From NCBI RefSeq assembly GCF_041906005.1, contig NZ_JAYRJY010000001.1, positions 682,001 to 746,000 on the forward strand: a stretch of DNA of 64,000 nucleotides, written 5' to 3'. The stretch is from Ferrovibrio sp041906005. GTDB taxonomy: Bacteria; Pseudomonadota; Alphaproteobacteria; Ferrovibrionales; Ferrovibrionaceae. Positions 51,306 through 60,615 of this stretch are shown here, one piece after another (position 1 is the first letter of the stretch; each line of letters opens with the position of its first letter). A program made the position numbers and the translations under genes. The notes below the pieces were generated by a model. It searched no databases and was not told where the DNA came from. It saw only the letters and a list, made by a program, of their open reading frames with translations.

Positions 51306-51890
51306 TCAGTTGACCGGGCGGACCGAACCGCCACGATCGGAAACGCGCTTCTCTTCCGGCAGGCGGAAGAAGGTGTAGCTCAAGGTGATGGTGGTGACGT
51401 CGCGGGTCTTCGGATCCTTCAGGATATCGGGATCGACGAAGAACGAAACCGGCATGTCGACGCTCTGTCCCGGCTCCAGCCGCTGCTCGGTGAAGCAGAA
51501 GCAGGCGATCTTGTTGAAGTACTGCCCCGCCTTTTCCGGCGTGACGTTGAAACTGGCTTGGCCGCTGACGGCCTGCGTCGTCTGGTTGGACGCGCGATAG
51601 AAAATCAGCGTCTCCTCGCCGGGCTTCACCCGCACCTCGCGCTGCACCGGCTGGAACTGCCAGGGCAGGCCGGGAGCGATATCGGAGTTGAAGCGCACGG
51701 TGATCGTCGCCGTCTCGGCATCGGTCGCACCCGGCGCGCTGGCGGCGCGCAGGGGCGTGCCGGCGAAGCCGGTGACGCGGCAGAACAGGTCGTAAAGCGG
51801 CGCGGAGGCGAAGGTCAGCCCCACCATGCCGGCCACCACGGCGGCGCAGCTCAATGCGATGCGGCGGTTCTTGCGGGCGGCGGGCGTCAT
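51306..51890 (-). CDS. ctaG: Cytochrome c oxidase assembly protein CtaG (Cox11)
   Basis: 194 residues, one N-terminal helix and a periplasmic beta domain. The copper-binding Cys pair is in IACFCFTEQRLEPGQ (about 130-145). Cox11 delivers copper to the CuB site of subunit I. The start ATG overlaps the CoxF-like stop (ATGA). Confidence 0.96.
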   Translation of the reverse strand: MTPAARKNRRIALSCAAVVAGMVGLTFASAPLYDLFCRVTGFAGTPLRAASAPGATDAETATITVRFNSDIAPGLPWQFQPVQREVRVKPGEETLIFYRASNQTTQAVSGQASFNVTPEKAGQYFNKIACFCFTEQRLEPGQSVDMPVSFFVDPDILKDPKTRDVTTITLSYTFFRLPEEKRVSDRGGSVRPVN

Positions 51891-52021
51891 CCGGCGCGTC
51901 CCGTCATCTTGGCGATGGTGATGAAGTAGAACAGCACGACCAGCGCGCCCAGCACCAGGGCCAAGGCGATGTTGCGGGCGCGGCGGCGCTTGTGTTCGTC
52001 ATGCTGCGACATCGCGCTCAT
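51887..52021 (-). CDS. Small CoxF-like oxidase operon protein
   Basis: 44 residues: a basic N-terminus with EHKRRRARNIALALV, one membrane helix (ALALVLGALVVLFYFITIA) and a short tail. ATGA overlaps both ctaB upstream and ctaG downstream, so translation is coupled at both ends. Small single-helix CoxF proteins sit at this place in other alphaproteobacterial cox operons. Too short to be found by length filters alone. Confidence 0.85.
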   Translation of the reverse strand: MSAMSQHDEHKRRRARNIALALVLGALVVLFYFITIAKMTGRAG

Positions 52022-52950
52022 GCCCCCCAACCCAGCCCGCGTTCGGCCAGCAGCAGGGCGAACAGCAGGAAAAGATACAGGATCGAATAGGCAAACATAT
52101 GCTTGGCGGCGCGGTCGCCGGTACCGCGCCAGATGCGCACGGCGAGGCCAAGGAAGATCGCGCCGAGCACGGCGGTCACGCCGCCATAGAGCGAGCCGGC
52201 CAGGCCGAGCGCCCACGGGCTGAGCGTGATCGGCACCAGCAGCAGGCTGTAGATCAGGATCTGGCGGCGAGTCTCGCGGTCGCCGGCCACCACCGGCAGC
52301 ATCGGTACGCCGGCGCGGGCGTAATCGTCGGAACGATACAGCGCCAGCGCCCAGAAATGCGGCGGCGTCCACATGAAGATGATCGCGAACAGCAGCACCG
52401 GCAGCAGCGACAGATCGCCGGTGACGGCGGCCCAGCCGATCATCGGCGGGAAGGCGCCGGCGGCGCCGCCGATCACGATATTCTGCGGCGTGCGGCGCTT
52501 CAGCCACATCGTATAGATGAAGACGTAGAAGCCGATGGTGAGCGCCAGGATCGCCGCGGCCACCCAGTTCACCGCCAGCCCCATCACCAGCACCGAGGCG
52601 AAAGACAGCACGGTGCCAAAACCCAGTGCCTGGTCGCGGGTGATGCGACCCTGCGGGATCGGCCGGCCCTGGGTGCGGGCCATCACGGCGTCGATATCGG
52701 CGTCGTACCACATGTTGATCGCGCCCGAGGCGCCGGCGCCGATGGCGATGCACAGCAGCGCCGTGACCGCCAATGTCGGATGCAGCCCGCCCGGCGCCAG
52801 CACCATGCCGACCAGGCCGGTGAAGACCACCAGCGACATCACGCGCGGCTTCAGCAGCGCGAGATAATCGGCCGGATGGGCATCATGAGTGCCAGCGAGG
52901 CCGGCAGAGCCGGCCTCGCTGCGCTCAACGCTGTAACTGGCGTCAGACAC
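52018..52950 (-). CDS. ctaB: Protoheme IX farnesyltransferase
   Basis: 310 residues, about nine membrane helices of the UbiA family. The Asp-rich prenyl-diphosphate sites are NMWYDADIDAVMARTQGRPIP (about 81-101) and the later YRSDDYARAGVPMLP. It makes heme O from heme b for the oxidase. Between ctaD and coxF-ctaG; its stop overlaps the CoxF start. Confidence 0.97.
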   Translation of the reverse strand: MSDASYSVERSEAGSAGLAGTHDAHPADYLALLKPRVMSLVVFTGLVGMVLAPGGLHPTLAVTALLCIAIGAGASGAINMWYDADIDAVMARTQGRPIPQGRITRDQALGFGTVLSFASVLVMGLAVNWVAAAILALTIGFYVFIYTMWLKRRTPQNIVIGGAAGAFPPMIGWAAVTGDLSLLPVLLFAIIFMWTPPHFWALALYRSDDYARAGVPMLPVVAGDRETRRQILIYSLLLVPITLSPWALGLAGSLYGGVTAVLGAIFLGLAVRIWRGTGDRAAKHMFAYSILYLFLLFALLLAERGLGWGA

Positions 52951-52982
52951 GTATCAACTCCCGGGGCGTGGAGTTTCCGGCC

Positions 52983-54596
52983 TTACTTGATGACCGGAAG
53001 TTTTTCGTACTGGTGGAATGGCGGCGGCGAGGACAGCGTCCATTCCAGCGTCGTCGCACCCTCGCCCCACGGATTGGCGGCAGCCTGCTTCTTGCGCAGG
53101 AAGGCGTAGATCACCGAGCCGACGAAGAACAGCGTCGAGGCAAAGGCGATATAGGCGCCGATCGAGGCAACAAAGTTCCAGCCGGCGAAGGCATCCGGAT
53201 AGTCCGGGATGCGGCGCGGCATGCCCTGCAGGCCCAGGAAGTGCATCGGGAAGAACAGCAGGTTGACGCCGATGAAGGTGGTCCAGAAGTGGATCTGGCC
53301 CGCCGTCTCGCTCAGCTCGTAGCCCGACATCTTGCCGAACCAGTAGTAGAAGCCGGCGAAGATGGCGAACACGGCACCGAGGCTCAGCACGTAGTGGAAA
53401 TGGGCCACCACGTAATAGGTGTCATGCAGGTAGGTGTCGACACCGGCATTGGCCAGCACCACGCCGGTCACGCCGCCAACGGTGAACAGGAAGATGAAGC
53501 CCACCGCGAACAGCATCGGCACGGTGAAGCGGATTGAGCCGCCCCACATCGTCGCGATCCACGAGAAGATCTTCACGCCGGTCGGCACCGCAATCACCAT
53601 GGTAGCCGCGGTGAAATAGGCGCGGGTGTCGACATCCAGGCCCACCGTGTACATGTGGTGCGCCCAGACGACGAAGCCGACCACGCCGATCGCGACCATG
53701 GCATAAGCCATGCCGAGATAGCCGAACACCGGCTTCTTCGAGAAGGTCGAGATGATCTGGCTGATGATGCCGAAGCCCGGCAGGATCAGGATGTACACCT
53801 CGGGGTGACCGAAGAACCAGAACAGATGCTGGAACAGGATCGGGTCGCCGCCGCCTTCCGGCTTGAAGAACGAGGTGCCGAAATAGCGGTCGGTCAGCAG
53901 CATGGTGATGCCGCCGGCCAGGACCGGCAGCGACAGCAGCAGCAGGAAAGCGGTGATCAGCACCGACCAGACGAACAGCGGCATCTTGTGCAGGGTCATG
54001 CCCGGCGCGCGCATGTTGAAGATGGTGGTGATGAAGTTGATGGCGCCGAGGATCGACGAGGCGCCGGCGATGTGCAGGCTCAGGATGGCTAGGCCCACGG
54101 CGGGGCCGGGATGGCCGACATCCGACGACAGAGGCGGATAGATCGTCCAGCCGCCGCCGACGCCCAGGCCACCGGCCGGGCCCTCGACCATGGTCGAGAG
54201 CAGCAGCAGGCCGAAAGCCGGAATCAGCAGCCAGAAGGAAATGTTGTTCATGCGCGGGAAGGCCATGTCCGGCGCGCCGATCATCAGCGGCACGAACCAG
54301 TTGCCGAAACCGCCGATCATCGCCGGCATGACCATGAAGAAGATCATGATCAGGCCGTGGCCGGTGACCAGAACGTTGAACAGGTGATGGTTGTCGCCAA
54401 GGATGCCGTTGCCGGGGTTCATCAGCTCGGCGCGCATCAGCACCGACATGAAGCCGCCGATCAGGCCCGCCATGACGGCGAAGATCAGATACAGCGTACC
54501 GATATCCTTGTGGTTGGTCGAATAGACCCACCGGCGGAAACCGGTCGGCAGATGATGGTCGTCGTGATGGGCCGCGTGGGCGTGAGCCTGGGACAT
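52983..54596 (-). CDS. ctaD: Cytochrome c oxidase subunit I
   Basis: 537 residues, twelve membrane helices. Heme and CuB ligands: GHGLIMIFFMVMPA (heme a His), HPEVYILILPGFG with the His-Tyr crosslink pair, WAHHMYTVGLDVDTRAYF (two CuB His), and HDTYYVVAHFHYVLS (heme a3 and a His). E-x-x-Y K-channel and D-channel positions look normal, so a type A1 proton pump. An unusual His-rich N-terminus (HAHAAHHDDHH) is present. Confidence 0.98.
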   Translation of the reverse strand: MSQAHAHAAHHDDHHLPTGFRRWVYSTNHKDIGTLYLIFAVMAGLIGGFMSVLMRAELMNPGNGILGDNHHLFNVLVTGHGLIMIFFMVMPAMIGGFGNWFVPLMIGAPDMAFPRMNNISFWLLIPAFGLLLLSTMVEGPAGGLGVGGGWTIYPPLSSDVGHPGPAVGLAILSLHIAGASSILGAINFITTIFNMRAPGMTLHKMPLFVWSVLITAFLLLLSLPVLAGGITMLLTDRYFGTSFFKPEGGGDPILFQHLFWFFGHPEVYILILPGFGIISQIISTFSKKPVFGYLGMAYAMVAIGVVGFVVWAHHMYTVGLDVDTRAYFTAATMVIAVPTGVKIFSWIATMWGGSIRFTVPMLFAVGFIFLFTVGGVTGVVLANAGVDTYLHDTYYVVAHFHYVLSLGAVFAIFAGFYYWFGKMSGYELSETAGQIHFWTTFIGVNLLFFPMHFLGLQGMPRRIPDYPDAFAGWNFVASIGAYIAFASTLFFVGSVIYAFLRKKQAAANPWGEGATTLEWTLSSPPPFHQYEKLPVIK

Positions 54597-54625
54597 GGCG
54601 CTCCCCTGTTCCTTAAAACGATGCG

Positions 54626-55507
54626 TTACTGGGCGACGCGCGCGTCGGCGAGACGCGGCGACGGGCCGTCAACGGTGGCGAACTTCTGCTTGGCTTCATC
54701 GGCCCACTTGGCATAGGCCTCCTTGGAAACCACAACCACCTTGATCGGCATATAGCCGTGGTAGGCGCCGCAGATTTCCGAGCACTGGCCATAGAAGACG
54801 CCTTCGCGCTCGGCGCGGAACCAGGTTTCGTTGGTGCGGCCCGGCACGGCATCCTTCTTCACGCCAAAGGCCGGCATGGCCCAGGCGTGGATCACGTCGG
54901 CCGCGGTGACCAGCAGGCGGACATTGGTATTGACCGGCACCACCACCGGATTGTCGGTCTCCAGCAGGCGCATCTGGCCGGGCTTGAGATCGGCTTCCTG
55001 CACCAGCGTCGCGTCGAAGGTGAAATTGCCGTTATCCGGATATTCGTAGGACCAGTACCACTGCTTGCCGATCGCCTTGATGGTCAGTTCAGCCTGCTTG
55101 GTCTTGTCGCCGAAATACAGCAGCTTGAAGGACGGCACCGCGATCACGATCAGGATCAGGATCGGCACCACGGTCCAGGCCACTTCGATCAGGGTGTTGT
55201 GCGAGGTCTTCGACGGCACCGGGTTGGCCGAAGCGCGGAAGCGCACGATCACGTAGACCAGCAGCGCCAGCACGAAAACCGTGATCAGCGTGATGATCCA
55301 CAGCAGCAGATCATGGAAATTGTGCATCTCCGACGCCACCGGGCTGACCGCCGGCTGCATGCCGAGGTGCCAGGGGGCCGGCAGGCCCGGCGTCTGTGCG
55401 CCAGCCGGTGCATTCAGGAACAGGACGGCGCCCAGCGCCCCCATAGCAGCCGAAACCGAAACGCGGCGCGCAGCCCGGCAGGCCTCGGCAAACGTTTTCC
55501 ACCCCAT
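54626..55507 (-). CDS. ctaC: Cytochrome c oxidase subunit II
   Basis: 293 residues. A long signal (about 1-37), two membrane helices (about 60-82 and 105-127), then the CuA cupredoxin domain with GQCSEICGAYHGYMP, which holds the Cys, Glu, Cys, His and Met copper ligands. WYWSYEYPDNG is the aromatic electron-entry patch. First gene of the oxidase operon; GAGGG lies 8 bases upstream of ATG 55507. It is divergent from the large sensor at 55725. Confidence 0.98.
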   Translation of the reverse strand: MGWKTFAEACRAARRVSVSAAMGALGAVLFLNAPAGAQTPGLPAPWHLGMQPAVSPVASEMHNFHDLLLWIITLITVFVLALLVYVIVRFRASANPVPSKTSHNTLIEVAWTVVPILILIVIAVPSFKLLYFGDKTKQAELTIKAIGKQWYWSYEYPDNGNFTFDATLVQEADLKPGQMRLLETDNPVVVPVNTNVRLLVTAADVIHAWAMPAFGVKKDAVPGRTNETWFRAEREGVFYGQCSEICGAYHGYMPIKVVVVSKEAYAKWADEAKQKFATVDGPSPRLADARVAQ

Positions 55508-55724
55508 CGTTGATACCCTCGCTTGTAACTAGAGACAGAGTCTCACTTCTTCGAGGCGGAACATACACCGAGCCCTTGCCGGCCGACCAAGCCCGGCGCC
55601 CTCGTGCGACGATTTGTCGCTGCGCCCTGGCGCGCACCCATCCTGCCTCTTACCCCTTGATTTGGCTTGCGCTTGCGCCACCGCAGCCGGCCCCCTAAGC
55701 TGCCTGCTCGCAAGGTTTGCAGGC

Positions 55725-58700
55725 ATGCTCGATCCCAATCAGCGGAAATTGACGCAGGACATCCTCGACTGGCTGGATCGACCAGCCTTTACGGTTGAGT
55801 ATGGGCCCGGCGATGACTACCGATACGTGTCCTGCAACACGGCTTATGCCGCCCTGACGGAAATGAGCGCCGACGCCCTGGCCGGCCAGGGCCTGTCGGC
55901 CGGCTTTGCCCTCGGCGAATCCGACAAGGTGCGGGCCCTGCTCGACACTACCCGCCAGGAGGGCCGCCGCCAGATCGGCAATACCCTGATCCGCTGGGCC
56001 AATGGCTGGCTGTGCCAGGGCCTGACCGTGGCCCCGCTGAATGACGGCGCCGGCCGGGTGGCCGGCCTGATGGTCATCGCCGAGGCATCGACGCCAGAAA
56101 AGATGCATCAGGTCGCCCTGCAGGTGGCCGAATACAAACTGCGCGATTTCGCCGAACTGGCCTCGGACTGGTTCTGGGAGACCGATGCCGACCATCGGTT
56201 CACCTGGATTTCCGATTCGTCCTCGGCCCATACCGGCAGCCTGCGCGCCTCCATGCTGGGCCGCTGCCGCTGGGAAGTCGCCATCCAGGTCGACAGCGAA
56301 ACCGACATGCTGTTCTGGCAGGAACATCGTCGCCAGCTCGACAACCACGAACCCTTTCGCGGCTTCCGCTACTGTTCGCTGCTGACCGGCAACGAAATCT
56401 GGATCGAGATCAACGGCAAGCCGGTCTTCGATGCCAGCGGCCGGTTCATGGGCTATCGCGGCTCGGGTCGCGACATCACCGACCAATACCGCCAGCAGCG
56501 CCGCATCGAGGCCGCGCTGCGTCAGGCCGAGGAAGCCAGCCGCGCCAAGAGCCAGTTCCTGGCCAATATGAGCCATGAGCTGCGCACGCCTTTGAACGCC
56601 ATCATCGGCTTCTCCGAAATCATCCGCGACCAGATGTTCGGTTCGGTCGGCGTGCCGCGCTATGTCGATTACGCCCGCGACATCAATGCCTCGGGCACCC
56701 ACCTGCTCGCCCTGATCGGCGACATCCTGGACATGTCGCGCATCGAGGCCGGCTATTACGCGCTGGATGAGAAAGCCGTCGATCTTTCATCCGTGATCCA
56801 GTCGGCGCTGACCATGGTCAAGCCGCAGGCGGAACGCGGCGGCATTACCCTGCGCAACCTGTCGCCGGAGAATCTGCCGCAACTGCGCGCCGACGAACGC
56901 GTGGTCAAGCAGGTGTTGATCAACCTGCTGGGCAACGCGGTGAAATTCACCCCCGGCGGCGGCACCATCGACGTGGTGTTCCGCCAGTTGCCTGACGGCA
57001 CGCCCTCCCTCACCGTGATCGATACCGGCATCGGCATTCCGTCTGAACGGCTGGAGCATATCTTCGAGCCATTCCAACTCGCCAAGGCCGAAGTGGCCCG
57101 CCAGCATGGCGGCACCGGCCTCGGCCTGTCGATCAGCAAACGCTTGATGGAACTGCATGGCGGCTCGCTGTCGCTGAGCAGCACGGTTGGCGCCGGCACC
57201 CAGGCGCAGATGACCTTCCCGAGCTGGCGCCTGCTGTCCGATGTCGACGAGGAATGGACACCGCCGGTGCCACCGCCGGCGCCGCCCAAGCCGGCTTCGG
57301 CCACGCCGGCCAAGGTGGCGGCGCAAAAACCCGTCATCGCGCCGGATAGCGGCCTGGTCGACACCTTGCGCGCCCTGATCGACACCATGAACGAGGGCGT
57401 GCTCAGCATCGACGGCAGTGGCACGATTTCCAGCGTCAGCGATACCTGCGCCACGATCTTCGGTTATCCGCCCGGTGAACTGGTCGGGCAGAATGTGAAG
57501 GTCCTGATGCCGGAGCCCTTCCGGTCGGGCCATGATTCCTATGTGCGCAACTATCTCGCTACCGGACGGGCCAAGATCCTGGGCCTCGGCCGTGATACGC
57601 TGGGCCGCAAGAAATCGGGCGAGATATTCCCGATCCATCTGAGCGTCGGCGAATATGCCGGGGAGGATGGCCCCGGCTTCGTCGGCATCGTGCGCGATAT
57701 CTCCGACCGCCGCGATGTCGAGTTGCGCGCCGAATTCGCCAGCCGCAACGATCCGCTGACCGGCATCCTCAATCGTGCCAGCTTCATCGCCGAGACCGAA
57801 CGCATGCTGGGCGCCCAGCATCGTCTGGATGGCGGCTTGTGGGTGCTGTTCAACCTCGACATGGACAGCTTCCGCGATATCAACGAAGGCTTCGGCTATC
57901 ACATCGGCGACATGGTGCTGAAACAGACCGCCGACCGCATGGCCGAGGTGCTGCCGCGCGAAGCCCTGATCGGCCGCATCGCCGCCGACCAGTTCGCCGC
58001 CCTCGCGGCGGTGAACGACCTCAACAATGCCCTCAACCTGGCCCAGGCCGTCCACGGCCACCTGACCAAGGCGCTTGCCGTTGACGGCCGCGTCGTGCCG
58101 CTGAAGGCCAGCATGGGCGCCGCCATCATCGACGATCCGGGCGAAAAGATCAGCGACGCCCTGGCCAAGGCCGAACTGGCGATGAAACTGGTGCGTTCGG
58201 CCGGCGGCGATTCCACGCGTTTCTACAGCCCGGAAATGACCCGCGCGGCCGAACGGCGGCTGCAGCTGACCATGCATCTGGATGCAGCGGTCGACAACAA
58301 CGAGTTTCACATCGTCTATCAGCCCGTGGTGGAAACCGCGACCGGCGCGATCTGCGCCATCGAGGCCCTGCTGCGCTGGCGCCATCCCGATCTGGGCGCG
58401 ATCTCGCCGTCGGAATTCATCCCGCTGGCCGAGGAAACCGGCAGCATCATCCCGATCACGCGCTGGGTTTTCGCCACGGTATCCGAGCAGCTGCGCAGCT
58501 GGCGGCGCAACGGCATCGAGCCGCGCCGCGTCTTCGTCAACGTCTCGGGCCAGCAGTTCATCCGCGACGACCTGCCCGGCCATTTCCGCAAGATGGCCCA
58601 GGAAGAACCGGAACTGATTCCCTTCCTCGGCATCGAGATCACCGAGCAGGCGGCCATCCAGAACATGGAAGCCACCGTGCAGGCGATCCGCGAACTGGCC

Positions 58701-59036
58701 GAGATCGGCATCGATGCGGCGCTGGACGATTTCGGCACCGGCTATTCGTCGCTCAGCTACATCCAGCGCCTGCCGATCCGCAAGATCAAGCTGGACCGCG
58801 CCTTCATCGCCGATCTGCCCGGCAACGAACGCGACATCGCCCTGGTGCGCGCCATGATCGGTATGGCGACCGGTCTCGACCTGCCGGTGGTGGCCGAGGG
58901 CGTCGAAACCACGGCGCAACGGGATTTCCTGCGCGGCGTCGGCTGCAGCGAAATGCAGGGCTATCTGATCAGCAGGCCGGTGCCCGCCGATGAGATGTCG
59001 ACCCTGCTGCGCCAAAGTGAGCGCCGGCGGCGATAA
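55725..59036 (+). CDS. Hybrid PAS-histidine kinase with FixL-like heme PAS and GGDEF-EAL module
   Basis: 1103 residues from ATG 55725, no membrane segment. Order: PAS (about 15-125); PAS (about 140-265); HisKA with His284 in MSHELRTPLNAIIGFSE; ATPase with GTGLGLSISKRL; Pro-rich linker from ~512; a third PAS (about 548-660); degenerate GGDEF with AADQF at 753-757; EAL with Glu880 (EALLRWRHP), DDFGTGYSSLSY and VVAEGVET. The third PAS has LMPEPFRSGHDSY and GLGRDT, keeping the FixL heme His (His603) and distal Arg (Arg623), though FixL Arg206 is Asn. Predicted: kinase plus c-di-GMP phosphodiesterase with no receiver domain. Divergent from ctaC. Confidence 0.93.
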   Translation: MLDPNQRKLTQDILDWLDRPAFTVEYGPGDDYRYVSCNTAYAALTEMSADALAGQGLSAGFALGESDKVRALLDTTRQEGRRQIGNTLIRWANGWLCQGLTVAPLNDGAGRVAGLMVIAEASTPEKMHQVALQVAEYKLRDFAELASDWFWETDADHRFTWISDSSSAHTGSLRASMLGRCRWEVAIQVDSETDMLFWQEHRRQLDNHEPFRGFRYCSLLTGNEIWIEINGKPVFDASGRFMGYRGSGRDITDQYRQQRRIEAALRQAEEASRAKSQFLANMSHELRTPLNAIIGFSEIIRDQMFGSVGVPRYVDYARDINASGTHLLALIGDILDMSRIEAGYYALDEKAVDLSSVIQSALTMVKPQAERGGITLRNLSPENLPQLRADERVVKQVLINLLGNAVKFTPGGGTIDVVFRQLPDGTPSLTVIDTGIGIPSERLEHIFEPFQLAKAEVARQHGGTGLGLSISKRLMELHGGSLSLSSTVGAGTQAQMTFPSWRLLSDVDEEWTPPVPPPAPPKPASATPAKVAAQKPVIAPDSGLVDTLRALIDTMNEGVLSIDGSGTISSVSDTCATIFGYPPGELVGQNVKVLMPEPFRSGHDSYVRNYLATGRAKILGLGRDTLGRKKSGEIFPIHLSVGEYAGEDGPGFVGIVRDISDRRDVELRAEFASRNDPLTGILNRASFIAETERMLGAQHRLDGGLWVLFNLDMDSFRDINEGFGYHIGDMVLKQTADRMAEVLPREALIGRIAADQFAALAAVNDLNNALNLAQAVHGHLTKALAVDGRVVPLKASMGAAIIDDPGEKISDALAKAELAMKLVRSAGGDSTRFYSPEMTRAAERRLQLTMHLDAAVDNNEFHIVYQPVVETATGAICAIEALLRWRHPDLGAISPSEFIPLAEETGSIIPITRWVFATVSEQLRSWRRNGIEPRRVFVNVSGQQFIRDDLPGHFRKMAQEEPELIPFLGIEITEQAAIQNMEATVQAIRELAEIGIDAALDDFGTGYSSLSYIQRLPIRKIKLDRAFIADLPGNERDIALVRAMIGMATGLDLPVVAEGVETTAQRDFLRGVGCSEMQGYLISRPVPADEMSTLLRQSERRRR

Positions 59037-59146
59037 ATCGCACCGTCCGGGGGGCTGTATTTCCCCCGTCCCTGCGCCATATAATTTCCACGCCGGCCCG
59101 GCCGGTCTGTTTTTGCTGGTTTTTCATTGTCTTGCACGAGGTCGTC

Positions 59147-60586
59147 ATGACCGGCACGTCTGCCGCCCAGGAGCTTTTCTTCACCCGCGCCGGGCTGGAC
59201 CGCGCGCGCCTCGACACGCTGATCGGCGACGCCCTGCAGGGTGCCGATGACGGCGAGCTGTTCCTGGAATACAGTCAGTCGGAAAGTTTCAGCTTCGACG
59301 ACGGCCGGCTGAAAGCCGCCAGCTTCGACACCAGCCAGGGATTCGGCCTGCGCGCCGTGTCGGGCGAGCAGACCGGCTATGCCCATGCCTCCGACCTGAG
59401 CGAGGCGGCGATCCGCCGCGCCACCACCACCGTACGGGCGGTGCGCGCCGGTCATGGCGGCGTGATGAGCGAGCCGCCGCAGCCGACCAACCGCCATCTT
59501 TATGGCGACGACAATCCGCTGAACGAAATTCCCTTCGAGCAGAAGGTGGCTTTGCTGCAGGCCATCGACGCCTATGCCCGCGCCAAAGACCCGCGCGTGA
59601 AGCAGGTTTCCGCCTCGCTGGCCGGTTCGTGGCAGGCCGTGGCGATCCTGCGCGCCGATGGCACGATGGTGGAGGATATCCGCCCGCTGGTGCGGCTGAA
59701 CGTATCCGTCGTGGCGGGCCAGGGCGACCGCATGGAAAGCGGCAGCCGCGGCGCCGGCGGCCGCGTCGGCTATGCCCGCTTCTTCGACCCCGCCCATTGG
59801 CAGGCGGAAGTCGACGACGCCCTGCGCCAGGCGCTGGTAAACCTGGATTCCGTGCCGGCACCGGCTGGCGAGATGACCGTGGTGCTGGGTCCCGGCTGGC
59901 CCGGCATCCTGCTGCACGAGGCCATCGGCCACGGCCTGGAAGGTGATTTCAACCGCAAGAAAACCTCGGTCTTCGCCGGCCTGATGGGCGAGCGCGTGGC
60001 GGCGCCCGGCGTCACCATCGTCGACGACGGCACCATCGAAAGTCGGCGCGGCTCGCTCAGCGTCGACGACGAAGGCACGCCGACCGAAAACACCGTGCTG
60101 ATCGAGGACGGCATCCTGAAAGGCTATATGCAGGACCGCATGAATGCGCGCCTGATGGGCATGAAGCCGACCGGCAACGGCCGCCGCGAATCCTTCGCGC
60201 ACAGCCCGCTGCCGCGCATGACCAATACCTACATGCTGGCCGGCGACCGCGATCCGGGCGAAATCCTCGCCGGCGTGAAAAAGGGCGTCTATGCCGTGAA
60301 TTTCGGCGGCGGCCAGGTCGACATCACCTCGGGCAAGTTCGTGTTCTCCTGCACCGAGGCCTACATGATCGAGAACGGCAAGGTCGGCGCCCCGATCAAG
60401 GGCGCCACCCTGATCGGCGCCGGCGCGGAAGTGCTGAAGCAGGTCAAGGCGGTCGGCAACGACCTCAAGCTCGATGCCGGCATCGGCACCTGCGGCAAAT
60501 CGGGCCAGGGCGTGCCGGTCGGCGTCGGCCAGCCAACCCTGCTGATCGATGGATTGACGGTGGGCGGCACCGCAAAAGCCGCGTAA
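59147..60586 (+). CDS. tldD: Metalloprotease TldD
   Basis: 479 residues from ATG 59147, GAGG five bases upstream. The zinc motif HEAIGHGLEGDF (HExxxH) is at about 264-275, with SCTEAYMIENGKVGAPIKGATLIG near the end. TldD normally works as a TldD-TldE heterodimer that degrades peptides such as modified toxin precursors; tldE is not in this window. It ends 29 bases before cysE. Confidence 0.96.
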   Translation: MTGTSAAQELFFTRAGLDRARLDTLIGDALQGADDGELFLEYSQSESFSFDDGRLKAASFDTSQGFGLRAVSGEQTGYAHASDLSEAAIRRATTTVRAVRAGHGGVMSEPPQPTNRHLYGDDNPLNEIPFEQKVALLQAIDAYARAKDPRVKQVSASLAGSWQAVAILRADGTMVEDIRPLVRLNVSVVAGQGDRMESGSRGAGGRVGYARFFDPAHWQAEVDDALRQALVNLDSVPAPAGEMTVVLGPGWPGILLHEAIGHGLEGDFNRKKTSVFAGLMGERVAAPGVTIVDDGTIESRRGSLSVDDEGTPTENTVLIEDGILKGYMQDRMNARLMGMKPTGNGRRESFAHSPLPRMTNTYMLAGDRDPGEILAGVKKGVYAVNFGGGQVDITSGKFVFSCTEAYMIENGKVGAPIKGATLIGAGAEVLKQVKAVGNDLKLDAGIGTCGKSGQGVPVGVGQPTLLIDGLTVGGTAKAA

Positions 60587-60615
60587 ACTGCCGTAACGGT
60601 ACCGGAGGGAGCCCC

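Noticed and set aside
57975..57995. Active diguanylate cyclase in the large sensor
   Set aside because: The signature position reads AADQF and not GGDEF, so cyclase activity is unlikely; the domain may only bind GTP or act as a scaffold.
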